Of a DNA stretch of 64,000 nucleotides, positions 1-10,277 are shown piece by piece. Within the stretch, counting starts at the first letter, position 1. The number at the start of each line of letters is the position of its first letter. A program made the position numbers and the translations under genes. The stretch is taken from assembly GCA_043228905.1 (NCBI GenBank), contig JBHGNT010000007.1:16554001-16618000 (forward strand), given 5' to 3'. The notes under the pieces were generated by a model. That model did no database searches. It saw only the letters and a program-made list of their open reading frames with translations, and was not told where the DNA came from. Origin of the DNA: Azolla caroliniana (taxonomy: Eukaryota; Polypodiophyta).

Positions 1-2060
1 ACGAGCTCGGGTTTGGTGCACTCGGCTGAAATTGTGATTTCAAAGTACATCCATACCAGATCAGGTTCTATCATTCTGTGATTGTATTTCATCTTATCTC
101 TTAGTGGAAATTTCTGTTCACCATGGTTTTTCCTTGAAAGTAGGGTTTTCCATGTAAATCGGGTGTTGTCTGTTTTCGTTCATTTTGTGACTCTATATAT
201 TTGTGGTTTGTGTCTGACTGTAAAATTTAACAGAAAGAAACAATTCAAAAGAAAGAAGGCCTAAGAAAGACAGAAGAGACAGACATAGATTGCATGTATG
301 TATGTATGCATAGTATGAACCATACATGCATTCGCATTTGCGAATGATTGAACCATTCGCGAAAGATAAACACCCTCAAAGAATGATAAATACCATACTT
401 TTGGATTAACTACTTATTATGAGGTAAATAAACCTAAAAAAGGGGAAAAAGGAAAGAAAAAAAACCTTTAAAAAATGCGAAAGAAACCCCAAAAAAACGC
501 AAGAATGTTTCAATAACATTCGCATTCGTTTTCCAACGTTGGAAAACGAATCTTATGCTAGATGAACATGAATTTTACATACTATGTATGTATGTATGTA
601 TGTGTGTATCCATGCATGCATGTGTCTATTTGCACCTAAATCATAAAGAGGCCTGCTGAGCACGATCTAGATAAAAAAAATATGCGAATAAAAAAACTGT
701 CGAAAACTAGCTATGAGACTATGACACCTGCTGTCACCTGACTACTCGTGACTCACTCGACTCTCACAAAGCAAGAGTTGTATTCAAATCAGTCACCCGA
801 CCAACTTAGAGGCAAGACACCCAACTCGAATGCACACATCAAAAACTACCCAAAATGTAAGTCTTAAATTTTCTTTTTCACATCAGACCATAGACAATAT
901 GCGGTCAATATGCATCATTTCCACCAAAATCTTCCAATTACATTGAACTTAAAAATCAAAAACTCAAATTTTAAAATAACAAATCAACTTAAGACAAAAT
1001 GAAAACTTAAAAGTTAAAAGCTAAAATAATAAACCAGCTCAAAACTTAAAATTTAGACAAACTTAAAACTTAAACCTTCAAATGACAAATCAACTTAAGA
1101 CTTAACAATTTTCCCACCACAAAACATTCTATGCATCAAAAATTACACAAAACAAAAGTTCCTAAACTAAGATGATGAAAACTAAAGCCAAGATTATGGC
1201 TCATGTGGGGATGATGGCAAGATGCAGCAACAATTCTGGCAGCAATTAGCATTGAAGTCCGTTGATGTCAAGGTCAAGCCATTGCAATACAAGCATTGAA
1301 GCTTCTCCCTCTCACATATTTTAAAAATAAAAAAAAACATATCCTTCCATTAGTTAAAAAAACCATATCAGCTACAAAATACAGAATGATGGAAAGGAGA
1401 TGATTATCCTTCCCCAACCCGTCTTGTGTAAGACACTAGCTAGCCATGAATCCTTCTTTTGATAGACTTGATTGAACACTTCTTCAATAATTGAAACATA
1501 CCGTGAATTTGCCATATGTTCAAACCAAATCAATGTTCCTCATCATGTTTATATTCAACATCTCCCAATACCACCTTTGGGTCATCACATGCATCCAATA
1601 TACCCCCACATTTACAAATTATGACCAAGCATCCTCTATTTTCCATATTTAACGTAAAACTCAATCAAAGAATTATGGTATAGAGGTCATTTTGTATGTC
1701 TCGATCCATGATTCCAACATGTATAAACATGCCGTCATGTACAACCATGTGATCAATACCCACTTTAAGGGATCTTAACCCTTCGAACAGTTTATATGCA
1801 TCTGATAACCTTCCACATGTTGCCTGCAAATCAACAATGCTTCACGACACCATCCATGACATAAAAAGAAACGGACTTCTTTCGAATGCATACATTAGAG
1901 CATCCCCCTCCACCTATCTCAATGAATCCATAACAGTTAACATATCCCCATGTTTCATATCGGTGGAGGAAATACCCAGAGAGGTGGCTGATACCTCTAT
2001 CGTATACAAGAATTAACCATGTAAAATACATTCATCCTTTTCCATGTCTTCTTAAAAACC
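1..2060. other. AT-rich intergenic sequence, no gene seen
   Basis: I see no coding region here. The stretch holds ATGT-type microsatellites near 295-309 and 583-620, and an A/T-rich patch at about 940-1110 in which short phrases built on 'cttaaaa' and 'caaatcaacttaagac' recur. Reading frames are short and carry no recognisable motif. Confidence 0.6.
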
Positions 2061-2068
2061 TCTTTCTT

Positions 2069-2554
2069 TCAAAGAACTACATCAAGGTCATACTCTCCTT
2101 TTAGTGTAAGCACCAAGGTCAACCAAATCTCCTTAACTACATCCACAACATTCCATTGAATTTGTTGAAATATCCTTTGACATCTACTAGTCCACAAAAC
2201 CCACATCGTTATGGAATTAATAGTCTCCCAAACCACCCCATTTTGTATTGAATTACTATGCATACATGACAACACTTCCTCAACATATCGACCTCTTGTA
2301 TGTAATGCAAAGGTAACCTTTTCTTGTTCATAATCTTGTACCTTACCCTTAATAGCAACCCACATCACTGCTCCCCATTTATATACTCTAGAGCCATATA
2401 CATCATGCAATAAACGTAATATCCTTTTCCAAACCAATTTAGCTGTCATACATGACCATAATAGGTGATGAAGAGACTCCATCTCTAATCCACAAAAATC
2501 ACACATTTTATCTACATCCTTACAATGCATCCTAACCCTAACAGGAACAAACAA
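2069..2554 (-). pseudogene. LINE remnant, reverse-transcriptase zinc-binding tail (zf-RVT)
   Basis: The 161-residue minus-strand frame carries the signature of the zinc-binding domain that follows the reverse transcriptase in plant L1-type LINEs: 'CDFCGLEMESLHHLLWSC' (Cys-x2-Cys, then His-His and Cys), followed by 'AKLVWKRIL' and a Trp-rich C-terminal part. No polymerase domain (YADD box) is found upstream on the same strand, so this is a 5'-truncated or decayed copy. It lies next to the Mutator-like relic at 2.85-4.43 kb on the same strand. The family assignment rests on the zinc-knuckle pattern only. No function in the host is expected. Confidence 0.6.
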
Positions 2555-2849
2555 CCGCGTAATATCTCCCTCTCACATATTGGCAACCGCCTCTTAGTCT
2601 AACTTGCACCTCTCTACGGTTTTCCAGTGTTTTGCACGCGTTTGGGGAGTTATCAATAAGTTCTTGCAAGATGTTGACCGTTGCTCCTATTTTCGCACCA
2701 ATTTGTTGTTTTCGATTTATGGATCAGTTGTCTTCTTTATTAGTTGATTTCAGTGCACCAGTGAAATATACCTTCTCAGTCAGTTCTTCTAATGTTTGTA
2801 TACATTCCAAAATAGTTGCATGGTCGAAGGATCCTAATCCTTGTGTGAC

Positions 2850-4430
2850 ACATTAAATATTTTCCTCGGTTGTTTGTATTTTGGACCTCCATGATTCCAT
2901 CTCTGATGTTGTAGGTTTTGTCTCCTCCATTGGTTCTACCTCTGCCTCCACTTCAATTTCTGTGATATGGTCCATTCGCATTTTGGCTACGTGATCTATA
3001 AAAGGAAACAACCCACATAGGCTTGGCATGTGCCTCTCAATAATGATCCGGATTACGAGTAAATGCTTACATTTACTCACAAGGTCTTGGCAATCACAAT
3101 TTGAGCATTGGAGTTAGACGTTATATCATAGAGTGGGAGTCGTCGTGCTCAATATTCAAAACCAATATCAAACTTCATCCACAATATGCACTATGGAAGT
3201 ATTAGTGACATACCTTTCGAGTATCATCTTGGCCTCTTTAAGTCTTGACCTTTGATCCCTACAATTTGCACAGGGTGCAAAACTAACATTCTCACATATT
3301 TCTTGCCTTTGCTTGTACCATTCTATGATGGTCCCTTTGATGCATATGCAACTTTCATTGTCCCCAATTAAAACATGCACAAGATCGGTATTTGATTGAT
3401 TTATTCTTCCTCTCAAGGCAATATACTTGATAAAATGTCAATGTCTTTCCACAATCTTGGTAGTATCAACATGTCCATAGTTGAACATTATACCAAACAT
3501 GGGCCAAAATTTCCTCCACACACATGTCAAGCCACACCATCCTCTTTCAATATATTGTTGAACCTTTAACTCCTCACACATCGCATTGAATGTTGATTCT
3601 GTAATGCAATGCATGAGTTGGCACATCCGTTGGTAAAGATGATTTCTCTCAACTACACTTACTTTTGGCAACAAGTTGTGCACCCATAATTTTTTGGCGT
3701 GGAGTTGACACAACAAAAGTCGACAATGTGTTTGTGATTGTAGTCTATTTGCAATAGTCCACGATTGACGGTTTGCTACAACCACATTACTTATGGCATT
3801 ATATGATGTCCAACATTTATCGATCATTATCGTATTTGGCCTCATCTTGGGCATTCTAGCTAATATAACTCTCAAGCAAGTTTTTAACGTGTCCTGCTCA
3901 TGGTTTGACACCTTATCAAAACTACAAATCATGTACCATAACGGAAACCCCATTCCCATTGCATTTGGGGCAACAATTGCATATAACTTAAGGGATTCTA
4001 GCTCGATCACTTCTATGGGTCTAGCCTTGTTATTTTTCATGACACTTGTTTCCCCCATTTCGGTTGTTGTTTCCTTCGACACAACTTGGCAATCACAATG
4101 GTCAACTAGTTCTTTCACATATGCACTAGGGATGACATGATCACGAAGATCAATCGCCGAATGTCTCGTTAACTTTGTAAGAGTACTCCACAATGGGTGA
4201 TGGGATGTGCCACCATGTGACGCCAAAATTACTTCCCCCCAATTTTCTACGTAAGTAACTTGAAGATTAGGCGATTCCTTAAGATAGATTGAACTCTCAT
4301 TTCCCAACACGAATCGACTCTTCATGCGCCTCCATGCATGGAGATTGAGAGGTGCACCCCTTGCGACGTCGTTTAATGTTTCAAACATTACCTTAAGTTG
4401 TCCCGATAAATCTTTAACTGTGATCAAACG
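2850..4430 (-). pseudogene. Mutator-like (MULE) transposase relic with SWIM zinc finger
   Basis: The main frame (4427 to 3438) resembles the core of MULE transposases: 'AIVAPNAMGMGFPLWYMI' (substrate strand), 'PNTIMIDKCWTSYNAISNV' (second catalytic Asp followed by the usual 'xxAI' helix) and a C-x2-H element 'CQLHAKKLWVHNL'. After a break, 3416-3168 continues as linker. The 3'-most part (about 3100-3000) reads 'CDCQDLVSKCKH', the C-x-C-xn-C-x-H SWIM finger that normally follows the transposase core in MULE and FAR1-type proteins. Stops and at least two frame changes separate these blocks, so it cannot encode a working transposase. I looked for but could not define terminal inverted repeats. 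A domesticated SWIM gene is the alternative, but the broken frames argue against it. Confidence 0.6.
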
Positions 4431-4679
4431 TGTACATCTTGAACTTTATGAAGAATGCATGACGCTCATCAAAAAGTTCATCAATTGATACCAGTGAATA
4501 ACGAGTTGTCAGTCGGCTTCACTAGGACATTTGCATATGAAACTTGTACATCTGCAAATGAAGTGAGTACTATAGAAAAGTACAGTGTATCATGGCATCA
4601 CTTGTGTCATTGGCAATTGCAACAATGTGTGTGGGAGATCGCTCCACAAATCTCCCTGAAGGAAAGACAAATATGAGAT

Positions 4680-5870
4680 GTAGACAACTTCTTGTCGGTT
4701 TGTCTAATATCCTTCCCGATCTATATTTTATCTCAAGTTCACTACACTAAGGTATAGGGGCCCAATGCTAGTTCCCACTTTACACACATGACCTCACGAC
4801 AATGTTGAACGTCGAACCTACAACTCGGCAACCATTGCCCTTGAGCCTAGAACTTACACATGGGAGACAATTTTATCTCCCTTTTCCCGGTTATCCCGCC
4901 TAATACCACTTATGTTCCCCAAATAATCCTCGCCAACAAAAATGATAATATATTTAAGTGATGTAATTCAAGTACACCCCCTAAATAAAATAATACAAAT
5001 ACACATGCACATGCACATACAATTTGTTCACACACTAACCTCACAATAACACACATTATTTTCCCCTCTCACCACTCACTTATGTTCCCTTGAAACACTT
5101 GAACCTAAAGGAAAAGAGAAGGGTGGGGATTTATGTTCCGCAAATACCTCTCCTTCACAAACAAAATACATAAATAGTTAAAAACTATTTCCTAAAGTCC
5201 ACTCTAATTTCCTCGTAAAATCTAACATTTAAACATATACTCACACATTTACGAGCACACATTCACACCTACTTGCAAGCACTCTTAACTCTTCAAAACA
5301 CTCAAATGAACACAATGCCACACATGTACACATAAGCTATTTTCACATATCAACATCACATAATCTCGAATATTCATATTTAGGCACATAAAGTTTAAAA
5401 TGCCTACATATGTGACCTCAACATAGACACACACATAGCATCCACAAACATGAAAACATATACATGCACATTTCTCATATGCATTCACAAATTTTGGTGC
5501 ATCTATCTACGTAATCAAACCACACTACACATAGAAGGGTGAATTGCATAAAGTGTGCACCAACAAGTGCACTCTTGTTGATCAAGAAAGGTAAACTCCG
5601 TAATCCTTCATTGACAATACCATCGTCAAAGCCATCTTCCTTGGTTCAAGTCCCCAATGGTATTGCATAACATTGTTCGCCGCGAGAACAGTTTGGTTGC
5701 CTGCTCAAACTCATGAGTAAATGTAAGACCCACATTTCTTGGTAGGTGACAACACAACTCTAGGGAGAGTTAATGTTTTTTTACTTAAAATTTCATTTCT
5801 TTAATGGTTTAATATATTTTAAAATTGTTGTAGCTTTTTTTTTTTAAGTATAATTGTTTTAATTACAATT
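4680..5870. other. Intergenic sequence without a recognisable gene
   Basis: No supported reading frame. The sequence is AC-rich on the plus strand ('cacacatgcacat'-like phrases at 4990-5480), giving spurious Cys/Val-rich minus-strand frames. A tRNA-like B-box phrase 'ggttcaagtcccc' occurs at about 5643, but no folded tRNA surrounds it. Confidence 0.5.
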
Positions 5871-5879
5871 TTGTTTTAG

Positions 5880-6670
5880 ATTTGTGATTAGATGGTTGGA
5901 TTTGGTTCAACTTTTCGTTGAACGCTTTAGATTTACATTTCCCTCAACAATTTGGTTTAAATGGTTTGGTGGATCTTAAATAATTTGGTTTGGTATTTGT
6001 TACATTGAAGGCTTTGGTTTAGCTCCAAGGCGAAGAATCAAAACAAACCGAAATTGAGTTGAGCCCATAGCGACATGTGTGTGTTTTGAATGTCCTACAG
6101 TTACGTTACCAAACATAAACCCTTTCATCTAGTCTATGGGCATGCTAGTTAAAATGTTATTCCCTAACTTATGTATCATATAGTAGGTAACCCCCTTTGC
6201 AAATTGCCTCTATAACCTTGAAAGGCTTTGGATGTTGTCTTGCCCTGGGTTAATGGTGTGAAACCACCTCAAGACCAAGGATAGGTTGAAGTTGCAAAAG
6301 AGAACATAATAGCTAGTCAAACACTATACACAAGTAAAAGTAATTGAGAGGACAAAATTTGAACCTACATCAATTGTATAAAGTAAAACAATACTTCCCT
6401 CATAATTTTTTTTGATAAAAATACATTAATTAGGAATACTTAAGTGCAAGCTAAAATATGTAGATCAAGTTACAATGATTTGGTTTGGTTTGGTGGGTGA
6501 ATGGTTTGGTTAAAACGGTTTTATGGTTTTTAATATTAAAATTGTTTTTAAATAACCTTTTTATTTTTAAGCCTAATTGTTAGGAAAAATCTAAATTTTA
6601 AAGTTTTGAAAATTTAAAATTTGAAATAATAAAAAATTTAAAATTTAACACCTGAGTTGATAAAACCAAT
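5880..6670. repeat. GGTTTGG-rich interspersed repeat pieces
   Basis: Two patches (about 5885-6040 and 6470-6670) are built from short 'ggtttggtt' phrases. The second continues into an A/T-rich core ('aatttaaaatttgaaataataaa', interrupted) that closely parallels the core of the 441-bp inverted-repeat element at 42796-43236. I read these as partial or decayed copies of that family. Terminal repeats could not be defined here. Confidence 0.45.
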
Positions 6671-6679
6671 AGCGAACCA

Positions 6680-7130
6680 TGGAACCGCGAAGATTTTAAT
6701 GGTTTTTGTGTTCAAATTTGGAATGGGTTCAATTTCAAAAAGCGGTTCGGGTTCGATAGTCTGGAACCGATGAGGTGAAAAGCAATACCGAACCATGGAA
6801 CTGCGATTTTAGAAATTAAAAATCCAAAATTGAACACAAAAAGAGCCATTTCTAAAATCGTCGCGGTTCCATGGCTCTCGGTATTGCTTTTCAACTCATC
6901 GGTTCTAGACTATGTCAAACCCCGAACCGCTTTCTGAAACTGAACCATTCCAAATTGGAACACAAAAAAAAGCCATTTCTAAAATCGTCGTGGTTCCATG
7001 GCTCTCGTCTCTCGGTATTATTGCTTTTCAACTTATCGGTTCCAGACCGTCAAACCCGAACCGTGATTTTAGAAATGGGTTTGACAATCTGGAACCGATG
7101 GATGGCGAGACCGATTATTTTGTTTGTTGG
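6680..7130. repeat. Large imperfect inverted repeat plus direct repeat
   Basis: The left arm (about 6700-6805) runs from 'tttttgtgttcaaatttgga' through 'aagcggttcgggttcgata' and 'tcggtattgctttt' (complement) to 'gattttagaaat'. The right arm (about 6838-6985) carries the reverse complement of the same blocks in reverse order. A third, direct copy of the right-arm sequence follows at about 6970-7075. The transcript of either strand would fold into a hairpin with arms of roughly 100 nt. The arms are interrupted by small indels, so the structure is not recent. Confidence 0.6.
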
Positions 7131-7189
7131 TTGGTTGGTTGGTTTCAGACCTAAAAAGGTGTCGGGTTTGTGGTTGGGGGGAGGCTGCG

Positions 7190-7365
7190 GTGGACAGTGA
7201 GCTGCGCTGAGAGGATGGTCAGCAGGGGTGCTTGGGAAGCCTCCCACTTCAAGGCGACACAGACGACGACGCCTTTCTTGTAGGGCGGCGGCGGCCGCCA
7301 CTCTCTGCCGCCGCCTGCCGGGCTGCCGGGGGGGCCTCTTCTTCAGCGCAGCCACCGCCTACAAC
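7190..7365. other. Short GC-rich island
   Basis: About 170 bp rich in CG dinucleotides (runs such as 'gcggcggcggccgcc') stands out from the AT-rich surroundings. It has open frames in several phases, but these are compositional and I recognise no protein. It is followed directly by an (ATGT)n microsatellite. It could be a fragment of a gene 5' end or of a retroelement. Confidence 0.35.
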
Positions 7366-7369
7366 CCCA

Positions 7370-7410
7370 TGTATGTATGTATGTATGTATGTATGTATGT
7401 ATGTATGTAT
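7370..7410. repeat. (ATGT)10 microsatellite
   Basis: About ten uninterrupted ATGT units, the longest pure tetranucleotide run of this motif in the window. The same motif recurs at 295-309, 583-604, 15030-15052 and 28681-28700, so it is a genome-wide favourite rather than a local event. Confidence 0.9.
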
Positions 7411-7959
7411 AATAACCCACTCCATAGCTTTAGTTGGCCTTTTATGTAGTCACTAGTTTGGGAGGTATGGGGATCATAGTTGGCATTTGACTTAATGCTT
7501 GAGTCATGCTTGGTCACTAGAAGTCTGATAGCAATGCTACTGCTTTTCCCCCCACCCCAATGCTTTTTGTGTTCCCATGTAGGTTGGGGTCAAAACTTTC
7601 ATTTGTATGGTTTCTGCCCACAGTGTTGGCTATGTTTATGGAAACCAAAAATAGGTCGCACTTTTTGCCTGCATCAAAATTGACATCACCTATGGTAGGA
7701 AGAGTTTACGTGACGAATGCCAACACTTAATTAAAACCTTCATTGGAGAAATTTAATGAAAAGGTAGCTACAAACGTTGTGGATGACTAGACTACAGTGA
7801 GAGAGGAAAAAGTCTTCTTGTGAAGAATGTGGAGGTTTCCAATAAATGGAAGTAAAAGTTAACGTGTGGAAGTGTATAAGACAAATCAGCTTAGTTGGGT
7901 AGCAATAGACTATAGAGAAGAGAGGTTTAATGGAAACCTTACACATAGAGAATATATTG

Positions 7960-8200
7960 TGTACACGAGAGAGAGAGAGAGAGAGAGAGAGCAACAAAAC
8001 TATATTACAAAAAAAACAACTCTATATACACTATGTACATTCAACATGCTTAACAACACTATTTATACAAGTCCTCACAAGGACTGACAAAAGTATTATG
8101 TACTTCAATGCTCATACGAGTGGCTGACACTAACTATGAGACAATAACTACTAAGTAGTCTAGGAGTATAGGCCACTACTAGCCTTCTAATTCACACTCG
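7960..8200 (-). repeat. Possible decayed copia-type LTR
   Basis: A (GA)n tract at about 7967-7992 is followed by about 200 bp of AT-rich sequence ending at '...attcacactcgaatt'. This matches the layout of the intact copia LTR at 60708-61009: GA tract, about 200 bp, an 'attcgaca' end, then GC-rich internal sequence. The following 8200-8400 is relatively GC-rich like the copia interior. The call is structural only and has no second LTR to pair with. Confidence 0.3.
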
Positions 8201-8454
8201 AATTCGGCTCTCCGATCCGTCTTCCCGATCTGGCTCTTGGTTTCGGATACAATCGTTATGGATGTGATCCGGATACCAATCCGGCTTTGGCTTATCCAAC
8301 CAACTGGATCCGGTTGAGCTTCCGCACTCAACATATAGCATCGGTTTCTTGTTAGCGTTACTAATTGCACCGTGTTTTGGATCAACCTCGACTATTTACC
8401 CTCTCGTGATAGAAGAAGTCGAGTCGACGGCTTCACTTGCACTCCTTCACCTGT

Positions 8455-8790
8455 TGTTCCAGTTCCTGTTGTAGACTGCACATGGTGATTCATGCCCGTT
8501 CGGGTTTCAGTTCGAATTCCAAGTGAGGACCACACATAGTCACTCGCTTCCAATTCCTAATGAGGACCACACATGATCGCTCACGCCCGTTCATGTTGCA
8601 GTTCTCGGTGAGGACCGCATGGTCGCTAACGTCCGTTCATGATCCAGTTCCCAATGAGGACTGCATAGTCGCTCATGCCCGTTCATGTTCCAGTTCTCAG
8701 TGAGGACGTCGCTCACGTTTGTTGGTGTTCGTGTCTCCAATGAGGACAACACATGGTTTCGCACATATGATGGTGCTCCAATTCCCACTC
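8455..8790. repeat. Minisatellite, about 46-bp unit, 6 copies
   Basis: The phrase 'gaggac' with its surroundings ('ccgttcatg..ccagttc.c..tgaggac..catggtcgct', broken here) recurs at 8525, 8562, 8610, 8656, 8702 and 8742, giving spacings of 37, 48, 46, 46 and 40 bp. Units are diverged by point changes and small indels. Confidence 0.7.
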
Positions 8791-8814
8791 ACCCCTACAC
8801 CACGCTTTCAAAAA

Positions 8815-8860
8815 GGTGAACGTAAAAGGGAGGATAATGTCACGACACAATGACATGAAA
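8815..8860 (+). mobile_element. Possible polypurine tract and LTR start of a gypsy-type element
   Basis: 'aaaagggaggataa' followed at 8833 by 'tgtcacgacac' looks like the polypurine tract and 5' TGT of an LTR in plus orientation. The gypsy 3' end near 58.95 kb has the same arrangement. No coding part of an element precedes it, so the call is tentative. Confidence 0.3.
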
Positions 8861-10277
8861 TATATAGTTGGTGAGAAGTGAACCTACTACGTCATATCAA
8901 CATGATCAATCATTTTGATATGAGAGCAATACAGTTGTGTATAATAGCTTAGTATTCTATAGTCTAATATATAATAGATTTCGGAAGCGGAAAGACCCAA
9001 GCATATATTTCGCCTATTTTTTTAAATTATTGAAGAAACATGGAGTTTGATGTGCTGGAAACCGATATAAGCACAAATGAATTAAACTTTGCTAATGCCT
9101 AAGAATTTGCTCTTATACTCTTATGCTTTGTAAACAAGATGCAAGCAATGGGAAATGCCCTATGTGATACTAAGGGAGCATCACTATTGAAAATATCTGT
9201 TGTTTCAGGAGGTGGTTAGGGTACAGGGATGGCAAATTTCTCTGGTTTCTGATGAAGCATACAGATATGCTTTTTTTATCGTAGGGTTTTTGAGATATGT
9301 TCGGATTGAAAGAAAATGAAAAAAAAAAACAGGATGTTGTATCAGCAACATCAAATTCCACAAGTGATAGTGTAGACTTCAGGCCTTGGATAGAGTGTTC
9401 AAATGCTCTGAAACAATCAATGAAGAAGCCAGATCTGATCCTGAAGATAATATGAATAGATGGTTTGGAGGAAGAATGTGAATCTAGCCAGCTAGAAGAA
9501 GGTGAAGAAAGTATGAAACATTAGGACAAGAGAAGGAAAGGTTGGTAGAGGTCTAGGAAAACTCAAATATGAATCCCAAATAGCCTAGTCTAGTTTGTCC
9601 AATGGGATAATGTGAATACATCCATTAATGATTATATGATTGTATTCGACAGTAGTATGGGTCCAGTTTTAGGTAAGATGATCACTCGCTAAATTGAATA
9701 TGCCACATATAAGTCTTTGCCACATATGATCACTCGCTAAATTCAAGGTGCTAATAGGGCATATAAATTGTGTGCTTCTTAGATGTGTTAAACACTAAAT
9801 GCCAACTTTCCATCCAAATGTGGGTCATGATGGAGAGTATGACCTCCATGTTGCTCCGAAATGTCAATAAACATGCTTGTTTGCTTGCATGTGCATGCTC
9901 AAACATGAGCATTTGTCAAAGGTTATTATCTCATCGAGGATGACCATTTGTTAGCTCAAAAAATTAGGCACTACAAAGTATGCATAGCCTTGTTATGATC
10001 TTATTAGATGTTTACAAACGATATTAAGACAATAAAATATAATTTGGACAAAATTCAATAGTTTGAGGGAACATGTTATATAAATAAACAAACAATGTAT
10101 TCATATTGCTAGGGTTTCATAGTACTTATCACAAAAACACATAATTTTGAGTTGTTTGAATGTAAGTTGATTGTTCCATGGTAAAAGTGCCAAATAAAAA
10201 TATCATGGTTAAAAACATCTTCACACATCACCACCATATTTCTTGACTATCTGTTATACATCACAAAGACGATCTTT
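8860..10277. other. Intergenic, 3' flank of P450-1
   Basis: No gene recognised. The last about 380 bp share phrases with the sequence downstream of the second P450: 'tcaaaggttattatctcat' occurs at about 9916 here and about 48123 there. The duplication that produced the two P450 copies therefore included their 3' flanks. Confidence 0.5.

Noticed and set aside
3793-4140. 115-codon plus-strand frame with hydrophobic stretches
   Set aside because: Antisense shadow of the MULE transposase relic.
7050-7456. Arg/Ala-rich frames on both strands in the GC-rich island
   Set aside because: Compositional; they run straight into an ATGT microsatellite and overlap in opposite directions.
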